Of a stretch of 64,000 nt of DNA, positions 7,542 to 14,677 are shown piece after piece. Source of the stretch: Candidatus Enterococcus murrayae. Its GTDB lineage: Bacteria > Bacillota > Bacilli > Lactobacillales > Enterococcaceae. The notes under the pieces are model-generated. The model saw nothing but the letters and a program-made list of their open reading frames with translations. It made no database searches and was not told the origin of the DNA. How positions within the stretch are numbered: the first letter of the stretch is position 1; the number at the start of each line of letters is the position of its first letter. The stretch spans positions 1 through 64,000 of the forward strand of contig NZ_JAFLVR010000011.1 in the NCBI RefSeq assembly GCF_017315985.1, written 5' to 3'. Both the position numbers and the translations under genes were made by a program.

Positions 7542-8829
7542 GAACCGTTTGCTCCCTTTCCAGTCTGTTTTGGTTATCTAATACTTTTAAGAACACGTAC
7601 CACATAAAGGTTAAGATGATCAATAAAACGATTTGCAAAATGGCTCCGCGAATCGAGTTTGTTACGATGGCGCCGCTAACGATCAGCGGCATTGTGTAAG
7701 GCAATGCGACGCCTGTTGTAAATGGAACTAGACCAAGATTCATCGCAAGGTAGGATAGCGTTGTTGTAATGATTGGTGTAGCAACTAAAGGAATGAACAT
7801 AATCGGATTCAGCATGATCGGCAGACCAAAAATCAATGGTTCATAAACACCGAAGATACCTGGCGCAAGGGCGATTTTTCCTAGATCATTCCAATCCGTA
7901 CGCTTCTTAAAAAGAAACAGCAGGGAAATCAGCACAGGGATTGAAAGATAGCCGCCATTTAGTACAAAAAAGTCAGTAAATTGACCGGTAACCAGATGAG
8001 GCAAGTCTTTTCCAGCTTGGAAAGCGGTCAGGTTATCAAAGGACTGAGCATTCCAGATAGGGACCATCACACTGCCGACAATGACATGGCCGTGAAGACC
8101 AAAGAACCAGAACAGATTGACCAATATTCCAACAATGATCGTTGCAGGAAGCGATGTTCCTAAAGAAGTTAACGGCTTTTGCAGAACTTGATAGATCAGG
8201 TTGTTGACCGTTTCAAAAGGAGTCGCTTCAAAAATCATTCGAATGGCAAAGGCAGCGATCAACGCTACGGCAATTGGAATGAAGGAAAAGAAAGAATCGG
8301 ACACTAATTTTGGTACACTGCTAGGCATTTTTATCGTCCAGTTATGCTGGATAGCGTACCGATAAATCTCAGTAGCTAGGATAGACATAATAATTGCGGC
8401 AAACATCCCAACGGCTCCGACCTCAGAAAGGGGCAAAACATTGAGAACCTCCTCGCCAGCTTCTGTAGCGGTTGTCATCGGTGTAATCATGATAAATGAA
8501 ACCAAACTAACAATTGCGCCGTAAATAGGATTCACCTTGTAGTGATTCGACAAGCTGTAGCCGATGCCGGCAGCGACGATAAAAGAAATGACTCCCATAG
8601 TTAAAGAGAAGGTTGGTGAAACAAATGCTTGGAATTGCGTAATCGCCTTTTCGCCAAAAATATTCGGTAAAAAGGGGATATTAGCGATCGCAGTAAACAT
8701 GGAGCTGAAAATAGTAAAGGGCAGAGAGATCAGAAAAGCGTCTTTGATAGCGACAAGGTAGCGGTTTTTACTAAATATATCAGCAAAAGGCAGCAAATAT
8801 TTCTCTAATAACGCGGTTAACTTCTTCAT
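7534..8829 (-). CDS. PTS EIIC component, lactose/cellobiose-like family
   Basis: The 431-residue permease has around ten membrane helices. It begins MKKLTALLEKYLLPFADIFSKNRYL, typical of the cellobiose EIIC family, and contains the cytoplasmic-loop motif GVYEPLIFGLPI with a conserved Glu near residue 330. It would carry a sugar or glycoside across the membrane with phosphorylation by partner IIA/IIB proteins. No IIA or IIB gene is nearby, so it must borrow these or act as a plain carrier. It is the first gene of the operon, with AGGAG upstream. Its promoter carries a GntR-type operator and a cre site. Confidence 0.88.
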   Translation of the reverse strand: MKKLTALLEKYLLPFADIFSKNRYLVAIKDAFLISLPFTIFSSMFTAIANIPFLPNIFGEKAITQFQAFVSPTFSLTMGVISFIVAAGIGYSLSNHYKVNPIYGAIVSLVSFIMITPMTTATEAGEEVLNVLPLSEVGAVGMFAAIIMSILATEIYRYAIQHNWTIKMPSSVPKLVSDSFFSFIPIAVALIAAFAIRMIFEATPFETVNNLIYQVLQKPLTSLGTSLPATIIVGILVNLFWFFGLHGHVIVGSVMVPIWNAQSFDNLTAFQAGKDLPHLVTGQFTDFFVLNGGYLSIPVLISLLFLFKKRTDWNDLGKIALAPGIFGVYEPLIFGLPIMLNPIMFIPLVATPIITTTLSYLAMNLGLVPFTTGVALPYTMPLIVSGAIVTNSIRGAILQIVLLIILTFMWYVFLKVLDNQNRLEREQTVHD

Positions 8830-8853
8830 AAATTATTCTCCTCATATTTTTTT

Positions 8854-8867
8854 AGAAAGCACTTTCA
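8854..8867. promoter_or_regulatory. cre-like site (CcpA binding)
   Basis: Read on the minus strand the site is TGAAAGTGCTTTCT, one step from the cre consensus TGAAAGCGCTTTCA. It lies just downstream of the EIIC promoter -10, near the start of transcription, where bound CcpA would repress. This predicts catabolite repression of the operon. Confidence 0.65.
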
Positions 8868-8872
8868 AGGTT

Positions 8873-8901
8873 ATTAAACCACATCGTGGTATTGGAGTCA
8901 A
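8873..8901 (-). promoter_or_regulatory. Promoter of the EIIC operon
   Basis: On the minus strand TTGACT (8896-8901) and TTTAAT (8873-8878) are 17 bases apart. Confidence 0.75.
8878..8890. promoter_or_regulatory. Likely GntR-family operator
   Basis: ACCAC-ATC-GTGGT is a perfect inverted repeat filling the spacer of the EIIC promoter. A second ACCAC half-site lies at 8901-8905. The regulator gene is divergent and begins about 105 bases away, so this is its probable operator. Confidence 0.65.
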
Positions 8902-8932
8902 CCACATAATAAATTGGAACGTACCAGAATTG

Positions 8933-8961
8933 TTGTAAAAAGAATTTCTCTTGGATATAAT
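8933..8961 (+). promoter_or_regulatory. Promoter of the GntR regulator gene
   Basis: TTGTAA (8933-8938) and TATAAT (8956-8961) are separated by 17 bases. Confidence 0.6.
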
Positions 8962-8994
8962 AAGGAGGAAAAGCGGCTGTATAAGGAGGTTAGG

Positions 8995-9726
8995 ATGGAT
9001 TCTCTCAATTTATATGATCAAATAGCAGAAAAGCTCAAAAAGAATATTTTAGAAGATCAATACCCTTCAGGGAAATTACCCAACGAACGAGATTTGAGTG
9101 AAGCCTTTAAAGTGAGCAGAAGTACGATGAAAAAGGCGATGGACTCCTTAGTAGAGGACGGTCTTTTATTTAGGAAGGCCCGTTCAGGAACATTTATAAA
9201 CTTATTATTCAAGAAAAACTATGACGACTATAGCCATCAAAAAAGGGGCCCGATTGGCTTAACTAAATCATTTTCGGAGCAGGGAAAGGAAATCAGTTCG
9301 AGAATCCTGTTGTTTGAAGTGATTTTACCGCCAGAAGAAATACGCAAGGCACTTTTATTAACGGAGAATGATTTCACCTATCATTTTAAACGGGTCCGGT
9401 ATATTGATAAAGTGGCTGTTTCCATCGAAACCAATTATATCCCGATTCAGTTGTTTCCTAAGCTGACAAAGGAGATCGCTAAAGACTCGATTTATGATTA
9501 CGCTATCAATGAAATGGGGATTTCGTTGACGAATTCGTATGTCTCGATTTTTGCGGCTCCCTCTGATGAAGAGGATCAAAAAGAGCTGCAGCTTACACCC
9601 CATGAGCCTGTCACAGTAACTGAGGAGATCGTGTTTACGGAAACGGGGCTTCCGTTTGAATATACGATCGTAAGAAATCATTATCAGAAGTTCACCTATA
9701 ACACGTCGGTTAGTTCATTAAAATAA
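8995..9726 (+). CDS. GntR-family (HutC/UTRA) transcriptional regulator
   Basis: The 243-residue protein has an N-terminal winged helix (about 5-70, with LPNERDLSEAFKVSRSTMKK) and a C-terminal UTRA ligand-binding domain (about 85-235, with the family-typical ending TGLPFEYTIVRNHY). The ATG at 8995 follows AAGGAGG at the right distance; an in-frame start at 8914 lies before the TATAAT and is rejected. It is divergent from the EIIC operon and probably represses it through the ACCAC-N3-GTGGT site. Regulators of this type normally respond to a phosphosugar or a nucleoside-like pathway intermediate, which here is unknown. Confidence 0.9.
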   Translation: MDSLNLYDQIAEKLKKNILEDQYPSGKLPNERDLSEAFKVSRSTMKKAMDSLVEDGLLFRKARSGTFINLLFKKNYDDYSHQKRGPIGLTKSFSEQGKEISSRILLFEVILPPEEIRKALLLTENDFTYHFKRVRYIDKVAVSIETNYIPIQLFPKLTKEIAKDSIYDYAINEMGISLTNSYVSIFAAPSDEEDQKELQLTPHEPVTVTEEIVFTETGLPFEYTIVRNHYQKFTYNTSVSSLK

Positions 9727-9793
9727 AAATAGTAGAGCGCAGCCATGAAGCTGCCCAAAGTCAGACTGGCAGTCAGCATATTAAGGAGGAGCT

Positions 9794-10177
9794 ATGGAAC
9801 AAACAATGATTCAACAGCGGATCGAACGGTTTAAGATCTTTGGCGAGAAGCTGAAGGGAGCGAAGGTTTATTTTCGCGAGGATTGGGAAGTCCTTTATTT
9901 TGACCTGCAGGGGAAAATGTTTGGCATGATGAATGATCAAGCCAGCGAAGATGCGATCATCACCTTGAAAAATCTGCCTGAAAAAAACGAGGAGCTGCGG
10001 GAGATTTATAAGGGAACGGTGATTCCAGGGTATTACACGAACAAAAATCATTGGAACTCGATCAAGCTGGCCAGTGATGACTTGAATGATGAGGCGATTG
10101 AGCAATTGATCGAAGTCTCTTATCAATTGGTGTATCAAAAGCTGACGAAGAAGCAAAAAGCTGAAATCGAAGAATAA
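9794..10177 (+). CDS. MmcQ/YjbR-family protein
   Basis: The 127-residue protein matches the MmcQ/YjbR fold (DUF419-like): an N-terminal helix, FREDWEVLYFDLQGKMFGMM, then YYTNKNHWNSIKL near residue 75 and a C-terminal helix. The family has a CyaY-like, DNA-binding-like fold and no established function. A strong AAGGAGG lies upstream. It is a single-gene unit closed by the hairpin at 10176-10210. Confidence 0.75.
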   Translation: MEQTMIQQRIERFKIFGEKLKGAKVYFREDWEVLYFDLQGKMFGMMNDQASEDAIITLKNLPEKNEELREIYKGTVIPGYYTNKNHWNSIKLASDDLNDEAIEQLIEVSYQLVYQKLTKKQKAEIEE

Positions 10178-10210
10178 AAAATGACGCTGCTAATCAAGCA
10201 GCGTCATTTT
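10176..10210. terminator. Bidirectional terminator
   Basis: AAAATGACGCTGCT and AGCAGCGTCATTTT are perfect complements around a five-base loop, with A and T runs on both sides. It serves the convergent genes ending at 10177 and 10194. Confidence 0.8.
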
Positions 10211-10487
10211 CGTTCTTTTTCTCTGACCAATGCAGCGCCAGATAATATCCAGTAATACCCATACCAATTAAAAAGCAGGCGGCATCAAAACTATTGATGT
10301 CTGGCTTGAAGAGCGCGTAGAGAATCACAACGATCAGCCAGTTCGCAATCCCCCATAAAACATTCGTAGAGGCAGAAGCCGGTTTTTTCCAAGGTACGTC
10401 CCATTTTTCAGCAGTGATACCTTTGACAAAGTGGGGAACACCATTCGCAAATAGCATGCCCAAAACGATACAAATAATTGAATCCAA
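10194..10487 (-). CDS. Small membrane protein of unknown function
   Basis: The 97-residue protein has three hydrophobic segments (about 3-20, 43-62 and 68-85) and a charged C-terminal end with Lys, Glu and Asn. It starts at a TTG with GGGAG about ten bases before. I recognise no family function. It is a monocistronic minus-strand gene facing the MmcQ-like gene and sharing its terminator. Confidence 0.65.
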   Translation of the reverse strand: MDSIICIVLGMLFANGVPHFVKGITAEKWDVPWKKPASASTNVLWGIANWLIVVILYALFKPDINSFDAACFLIGMGITGYYLALHWSEKKNENDAA

Positions 10488-10697
10488 TGTAATCTTCTCC
10501 CTCTAATGTGTTCATTCAGTAGTATACCTCTTTCCCCAAAATTTTTCTGCCTATTTTCAAAAATAAATTCTCGAAAGCTGAGCAGAGGATTTAACAGTTA
10601 TCAGAATTTGATGGTAAGGTAGAAATGAGAGCGAAAGCTTACGGAATCTGCTTTTTCAATGCAAAAAGCGGGATAGGTTAAAAGAAGGAGGAGTTTG

Positions 10698-11540
10698 ATG
10701 ATGAAAGTACCATTGATTACAATGAATGACGGGCATCAGATACCGGCGATCGGTCTAGGTACCTACCAAATTCGCGGAGGGGCAGGACTTGATCAAGTCT
10801 TGACGGCGATTCAGGATGGCTATCGTCTGTTAGATACCTCCACCAATTATGATAGTGAAGGAATTGTAGGCGAGGCGATCCGCCGTTCCGGGATTCCGCG
10901 CTCTGAATTTTTTGTGACGACAAAACTGCCTGGAAAATACCATCATTATGAGGATGCGTTGATGATGATCCAAGAATCCTTGTTCCGCATGGGATTGGAT
11001 TATTTTGACTTATATCTGATACACTGGCCGCTGCCAAAACGCGGTTTGTACGTGGAGGCCTGGCAAGCTTTAGTGACCGCACAAAAAATGGGGCTGATCC
11101 GTTCCATAGGAGTCTCTAATTTTGAATCGGAGCATTTAGACAAAATCATTGAAAAAACCGGTGTGACGCCTGCGGTGAATCAAATCGAGATCCATCCTTA
11201 CTGGGTACAAGAGCGAATGGTGCGAGCGAATGAGCAACGCGGCATTGTCTCTGAAGCATGGAGTCCTTTAGGCCGCGGCAGCGACGCGCTGAAGGAATCA
11301 GTGATTGTTGAGCTGGCTGAAAAATATGACAAGACCCCAGCGCAAATTATTTTACGCTGGCATGGGCAACGGGGGATCATTCCGATTCCCAAATCACGGA
11401 ATCTGCAGCATCAACGAGAAAACCTAGCGATTGATGATTTTGAGTTATCGCAAACTGAAATCGAGCGGATCAATCTGCTGGAAAAACCGGATGGACGGAT
11501 TGATGGACAGGACCCAAATGAATATGAAGAGTTCGAGTAA
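10698..11540 (+). CDS. Aldo/keto reductase
   Basis: The 280-residue (beta/alpha)8 oxidoreductase uses NADPH to reduce aldehydes and ketones, much like 2,5-diketo-gluconate reductases. It has the catalytic tetrad: D in LLDTSTNY with the Tyr six residues on, the Lys in TTKLPGK, and the His in LIHWP. The C-terminal cofactor motif IPIPKSRN is also present. Two ATG codons follow an AAGGAGGAG site; I use the first, while a TTG one codon earlier is less likely. It stands alone. The physiological substrate is not evident. Confidence 0.9.
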   Translation: MMKVPLITMNDGHQIPAIGLGTYQIRGGAGLDQVLTAIQDGYRLLDTSTNYDSEGIVGEAIRRSGIPRSEFFVTTKLPGKYHHYEDALMMIQESLFRMGLDYFDLYLIHWPLPKRGLYVEAWQALVTAQKMGLIRSIGVSNFESEHLDKIIEKTGVTPAVNQIEIHPYWVQERMVRANEQRGIVSEAWSPLGRGSDALKESVIVELAEKYDKTPAQIILRWHGQRGIIPIPKSRNLQHQRENLAIDDFELSQTEIERINLLEKPDGRIDGQDPNEYEEFE

Positions 11541-11704
11541 TCAGCAAAGATGATTTTTTTGTTTTAATTTTAATAAGAAAATAAGCCAATCCATTCTATT
11601 TCCTTTTTAAAAAAAGATTATTTGATAAAAATTAATTTTTCATTCAAAAACGTTTTCACTTGTGGCATACTGAAAAGTAAGAAGATGCTTCAGGGGAGGA
11701 CGCA

Positions 11705-12022
11705 ATGAAAAAAGTAGTGGCACTGGTTGGTGTGCTGGCTGCGGCATTTCTATTCTTTTGGTTTACTCAAAAGAAGGATGTGGCAGTTGAAGAAAAGGCG
11801 ACACCTGATTTTTCTCAGGCAGAGCAAGTGGAGCGCAGTGAGGACTTTTTCACTAATCGCGATCTAAATGAATTAGAAAAAGTGACGTATTCGCGTCATA
11901 AAGAGCTGATGGATGACCTGACGGGCGAGGGAAAATTAGTCAGAAAATCTACGCAAAAAGAGTTTGTCGGAGCAAAAGCCAATGAAGACGGGCTTTCTTG
12001 GACAGGCTATTACGAAAAGTAA
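11705..12022 (+). CDS. Small membrane-anchored extracellular protein, unknown function
   Basis: The 105-residue protein starts with MKK and a hydrophobic helix at about residues 4-20 ending in FFWFTQKK, and then a hydrophilic, charged domain without Cys. There is no lipobox, so it is either anchored by its N-terminal helix or cleaved. GGGGAGG precedes the ATG. The strong hairpin at 12052-12095 follows. I know of no described function. Confidence 0.65.
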   Translation: MKKVVALVGVLAAAFLFFWFTQKKDVAVEEKATPDFSQAEQVERSEDFFTNRDLNELEKVTYSRHKELMDDLTGEGKLVRKSTQKEFVGAKANEDGLSWTGYYEK

Positions 12023-12051
12023 AAACGTTTTGAGCGTTAGACGGACAAGCG

Positions 12052-12095
12052 ACCCCTAACCAGGACTGAGAAATCCTCAAGTCCTGGTTAGGGGT
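12052..12095. terminator. Strong perfect inverted repeat, probable bidirectional terminator
   Basis: ACCCCTAACCAGGACT and AGTCCTGGTTAGGGGT are perfect 16-base complements. The T tract after it is poor (TATTTATT). It separates the convergent genes at 12022 and 12132. Confidence 0.65.
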
Positions 12096-12131
12096 ATTTA
12101 TTATGGGGAAACCTGCATATAGCAGCCCTAT

Positions 12132-12776
12132 TTATAGATTCACTTGGCTGAATCGCCGAACGGATAGTTTGTATGTCGCCCACATCGCAACACTATAGAT
12201 CAAAATTCCCGCCGCTAAAATAGGCAGCTGTTTGATTTGGCCATCAAAGGTGACCGCATCCAGCCAAGCTAGCTTTGGAAAATGCACGAGAACCTCTACG
12301 ATGATCGCAACAAGTGTTGCTGGAACCAGCCCCTTCAAAAAGGAAGCTCCGACCTTATAGACCGTTTGAAAATAACTTGTTAAGAAGATGAAATTGAAAC
12401 AAGCAAAGATCATCAGGCCGAACCCATAAAAGGCAGTATTTGCTTCAAGCCCCACAGGATTAGGCTGCGACAACAGCTGCAGCCGTAAAAAGGCAAACGG
12501 CAAGGAGATCACGATCGTCAAAAGTTGGGAAACAAGCAGAACCAGCCATTTTCCTAAAACGACTTCGGCTCTTTTCAGCGGCAGCAAGGTAGAATAGTAG
12601 ATGTCGTTGTTTTCCCGTGTATACATCAAATTAACGAAATTTCCGATTAAGCTGAATAGGAAGATCATTGTATAAGGATACCCGGGAATTAAGATAAGCG
12701 GTCCCATCAAAGTGAAGATAAACAGGTTGGGATGCGCGGCTAAGCGGATCTCTTTGTACAGTAGATTAGAAATCAT
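12132..12776 (-). CDS. ABC-2 type transporter permease
   Basis: The 214-residue membrane protein has about six helices and the feature MYTRENNDIYYSTLLPLKR of the YtrC/D-like ABC-2 permeases found with regulator-ATPase pairs. It overlaps the ATPase gene by 11 bases. It is probably the membrane half of a small exporter; the substrate is unknown. Confidence 0.8.
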   Translation of the reverse strand: MISNLLYKEIRLAAHPNLFIFTLMGPLILIPGYPYTMIFLFSLIGNFVNLMYTRENNDIYYSTLLPLKRAEVVLGKWLVLLVSQLLTIVISLPFAFLRLQLLSQPNPVGLEANTAFYGFGLMIFACFNFIFLTSYFQTVYKVGASFLKGLVPATLVAIIVEVLVHFPKLAWLDAVTFDGQIKQLPILAAGILIYSVAMWATYKLSVRRFSQVNL

Positions 12777-13515
12777 AATTTTTCCCCTCCATTCGTACCA
12801 TAATAGTTTCCAAGCTGAGAGCTTCTGTTTCGTCCGGCCGTTTCAGCGTTTGGAAGTAGTCGATAAATTCCTTTTTAGGAGCGGCTTTGACCAGCTCTCC
12901 TTCTTTGATATAAACGATCGCATCCGCACACTTTTCTAGATCGGAGGTAATGTGGGTGGAGAAAAGAATGCTTTTCCCTCCATTTTTAACGATTTGAAGA
13001 AAGATCTCGATCAGCTCATCCCGCGATACCGGATCGAGTCCGCTGGTGGGCTCATCAAAAATAAATAGCTTTGCTTGATGGGAAAGCGCCAAGGCGATCA
13101 GGTACTTCACCCGCATTCCAGCCGAAAGCTCTTTGACCTTTTTATTCGGCTCTAGGGAGAACAGCTTTAGAAATTTTTGATAAGCTGCTTCATCCCAGTC
13201 TTCATAAAACCGTTTAGTGACCGCGGTGATATCCTTGATTTTCTTTTCTTTATAAAAATCGATTCCGCCTAACACGACGCCAGTTTTTTGCTTGCAGGCG
13301 GGTTCATTTTCTAAGAAGCTCTTTTCGAACATTCTGACCGTTCCATGATCCACGGGGATCAGATTTAACAGCGCTTTTAAAATGGTTGTTTTTCCTGCAC
13401 CGTTGACACCGATCAACCCAATGATTTGACCTTCTGGAACGTCAAAGCTGACATTTTTTAACGAGAATGTCGGATAGTTTTTCGAAAGCTCTGTTACCTC
13501 CAGCAGGTTCATCAT
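12766..13515 (-). CDS. ABC transporter ATPase
   Basis: The 249-residue ATPase has Walker A GVNGAGKTT, the signature LSAGMRVK, Walker B LFIFDEPTSGLDP and the switch His in STHITSD. It resembles the YtrB-like group. Its ATG overlaps the stop of the regulator gene (ATGA), and its end overlaps the permease gene, so the three genes form one tight operon. Confidence 0.88.
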   Translation of the reverse strand: MMNLLEVTELSKNYPTFSLKNVSFDVPEGQIIGLIGVNGAGKTTILKALLNLIPVDHGTVRMFEKSFLENEPACKQKTGVVLGGIDFYKEKKIKDITAVTKRFYEDWDEAAYQKFLKLFSLEPNKKVKELSAGMRVKYLIALALSHQAKLFIFDEPTSGLDPVSRDELIEIFLQIVKNGGKSILFSTHITSDLEKCADAIVYIKEGELVKAAPKKEFIDYFQTLKRPDETEALSLETIMVRMEGKNYDF

Positions 13516-13985
13516 GATTCCTCCTTCTTATCGAAAATCGATTCGATCGTATTTCCTGTCATTCGCATAAACATCTCACTATCGATCAAGGCGATACCTG
13601 CTGATGCGGGATTTGTGTCGCCGAGAACTACTAGGGTATCTCCGGTTTTAATACTTAAAAGGTCACGAGCTTTTTTCGGCAGAACGATCTGTCCACGGGA
13701 GCCGACAGGGACGATTCCAAAAATATGCTTGCCGGCCGGGCCGATAGGTATTCCTTCATCTTCCTGATTGTGACGGATCAAATCAGTCAAAGTAACATCA
13801 TAAAGATTAGCTAAAGCATCGCATTTCATGACATCAGGCAAAGACTCTCCATTTTCCCATTTGGCGACTGCCTGACGTGAGACCTCTAATTTTTCTGCCA
13901 CATATTCTAAGGACCAGTTGTTTCGATTTCTTAATGAACGCAAGTTGTTCGCGATCGGACTTTTCTGATTATTCATACTTTTCAT
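13512..13985 (-). CDS. XRE helix-turn-helix / AbrB-SpoVT fusion regulator
   Basis: The 157-residue protein joins two DNA-binding modules. An XRE helix-turn-helix spans about 10-65 (SLEYVAEKLEVSRQAVAKWE). A swapped-hairpin AbrB/SpoVT domain spans about 88-135 (VGSRGQIVLPKKARDLL). It starts at M1 or at M4 (ATG in MKSMNN). It leads the operon with the ATPase and permease and probably controls it, much as GntR proteins do in other YtrA-type operons. The use of an XRE-AbrB protein in that position is notable. Confidence 0.85.
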   Translation of the reverse strand: MKSMNNQKSPIANNLRSLRNRNNWSLEYVAEKLEVSRQAVAKWENGESLPDVMKCDALANLYDVTLTDLIRHNQEDEGIPIGPAGKHIFGIVPVGSRGQIVLPKKARDLLSIKTGDTLVVLGDTNPASAGIALIDSEMFMRMTGNTIESIFDKKEES

Positions 13986-14083
13986 CTCCCTTAAATCTAC
14001 TTTAGCTTACTTGAATCGAAAATAGAACCAACGGATCGCAACAAAAATGGTTAGCTCTGGTTGCGGTTCCATTTAAAAAAAGG

Positions 14084-14097
14084 TTAAAACGTTTTAA
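14084..14097. promoter_or_regulatory. 14-base palindrome upstream of the polysaccharide synthase genes
   Basis: TTAAAACGTTTTAA is a perfect palindrome 67 bases before the ATG at 14165 and between divergent genes. The same AAAACGTTTT core occurs at about 11647 and 12023. It could be an operator, but I cannot assign a regulator. Confidence 0.35.
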
Positions 14098-14164
14098 TAA
14101 ATGGAACAAAATTGTTGTGTTTTCAGAAAATGGAGTCATAATAATCGAGAAAGAAGGGCTAGAG

Positions 14165-14677
14165 ATGAAGGTTAATGAGAATCGTCATGAGGCAGAGAAG
14201 CGTTTTGTTCGTGATTCCTTTTTTGAAAAAGGTCATTGGTGGAATAAATTTTATATCGGCCTGTTGACGATCGTTGGCTGGATTGCTGTATCCATCCCGA
14301 TTTATTGGACGATTTCATCGACGCTGCTGAAGCATAATTCGAAGTTTTATCATGTGTGGAACGATCGCGCAGGAGAAGCAATCTATTATCACACCGGGTT
14401 TCAGTTTCTTGTTTCTTTGGGCATCATTTCGGTGGGCGTTCTTTTTCTAACGTTACGCAATAATTATCGAATCAAACACCACGAGCTGGTGGAAAAGCTT
14501 TACGATGAGGAAGGGCTGCAGGCTAGAAAAACGACGCTGAATGCTTTTTATACGGAGCGCTTTGGTTCAGAAGAGACACGACATGAGGCCCGCTATTATT
14601 CTGTACCGGAAGAAAAAAATCTGGCAGACGACACCATTCGCAAACTCTATAGGGAGGCTGAACAGCATGACGATTGA
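14165..14677 (+). CDS. PgaD-like two-helix membrane protein
   Basis: The 170-residue protein has two membrane helices (about 37-57 and 84-104) and a soluble, charged C-terminal half. It begins just before, and overlaps by 11 bases, a family-2 glycosyltransferase gene. This is the arrangement of PgaD-type helper subunits with the poly-N-acetylglucosamine synthase PgaC. The ATG at 14165 follows GAAAGAAGGG; a frame from 14117 has no ribosome site. The PgaD assignment rests on topology and context more than on sequence motifs. Confidence 0.65.
   Translation: MKVNENRHEAEKRFVRDSFFEKGHWWNKFYIGLLTIVGWIAVSIPIYWTISSTLLKHNSKFYHVWNDRAGEAIYYHTGFQFLVSLGIISVGVLFLTLRNNYRIKHHELVEKLYDEEGLQARKTTLNAFYTERFGSEETRHEARYYSVPEEKNLADDTIRKLYREAEQHDD

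Noticed and set aside
8914-8994. 27-codon extension of the GntR regulator
   Set aside because: The start lies before the TATAAT, and ATG 8995 has AAGGAGG.
11640-11660. AAAACGTTTTCA as a cre site
   Set aside because: Only one half fits the cre consensus; the TG at the 5' end is missing.
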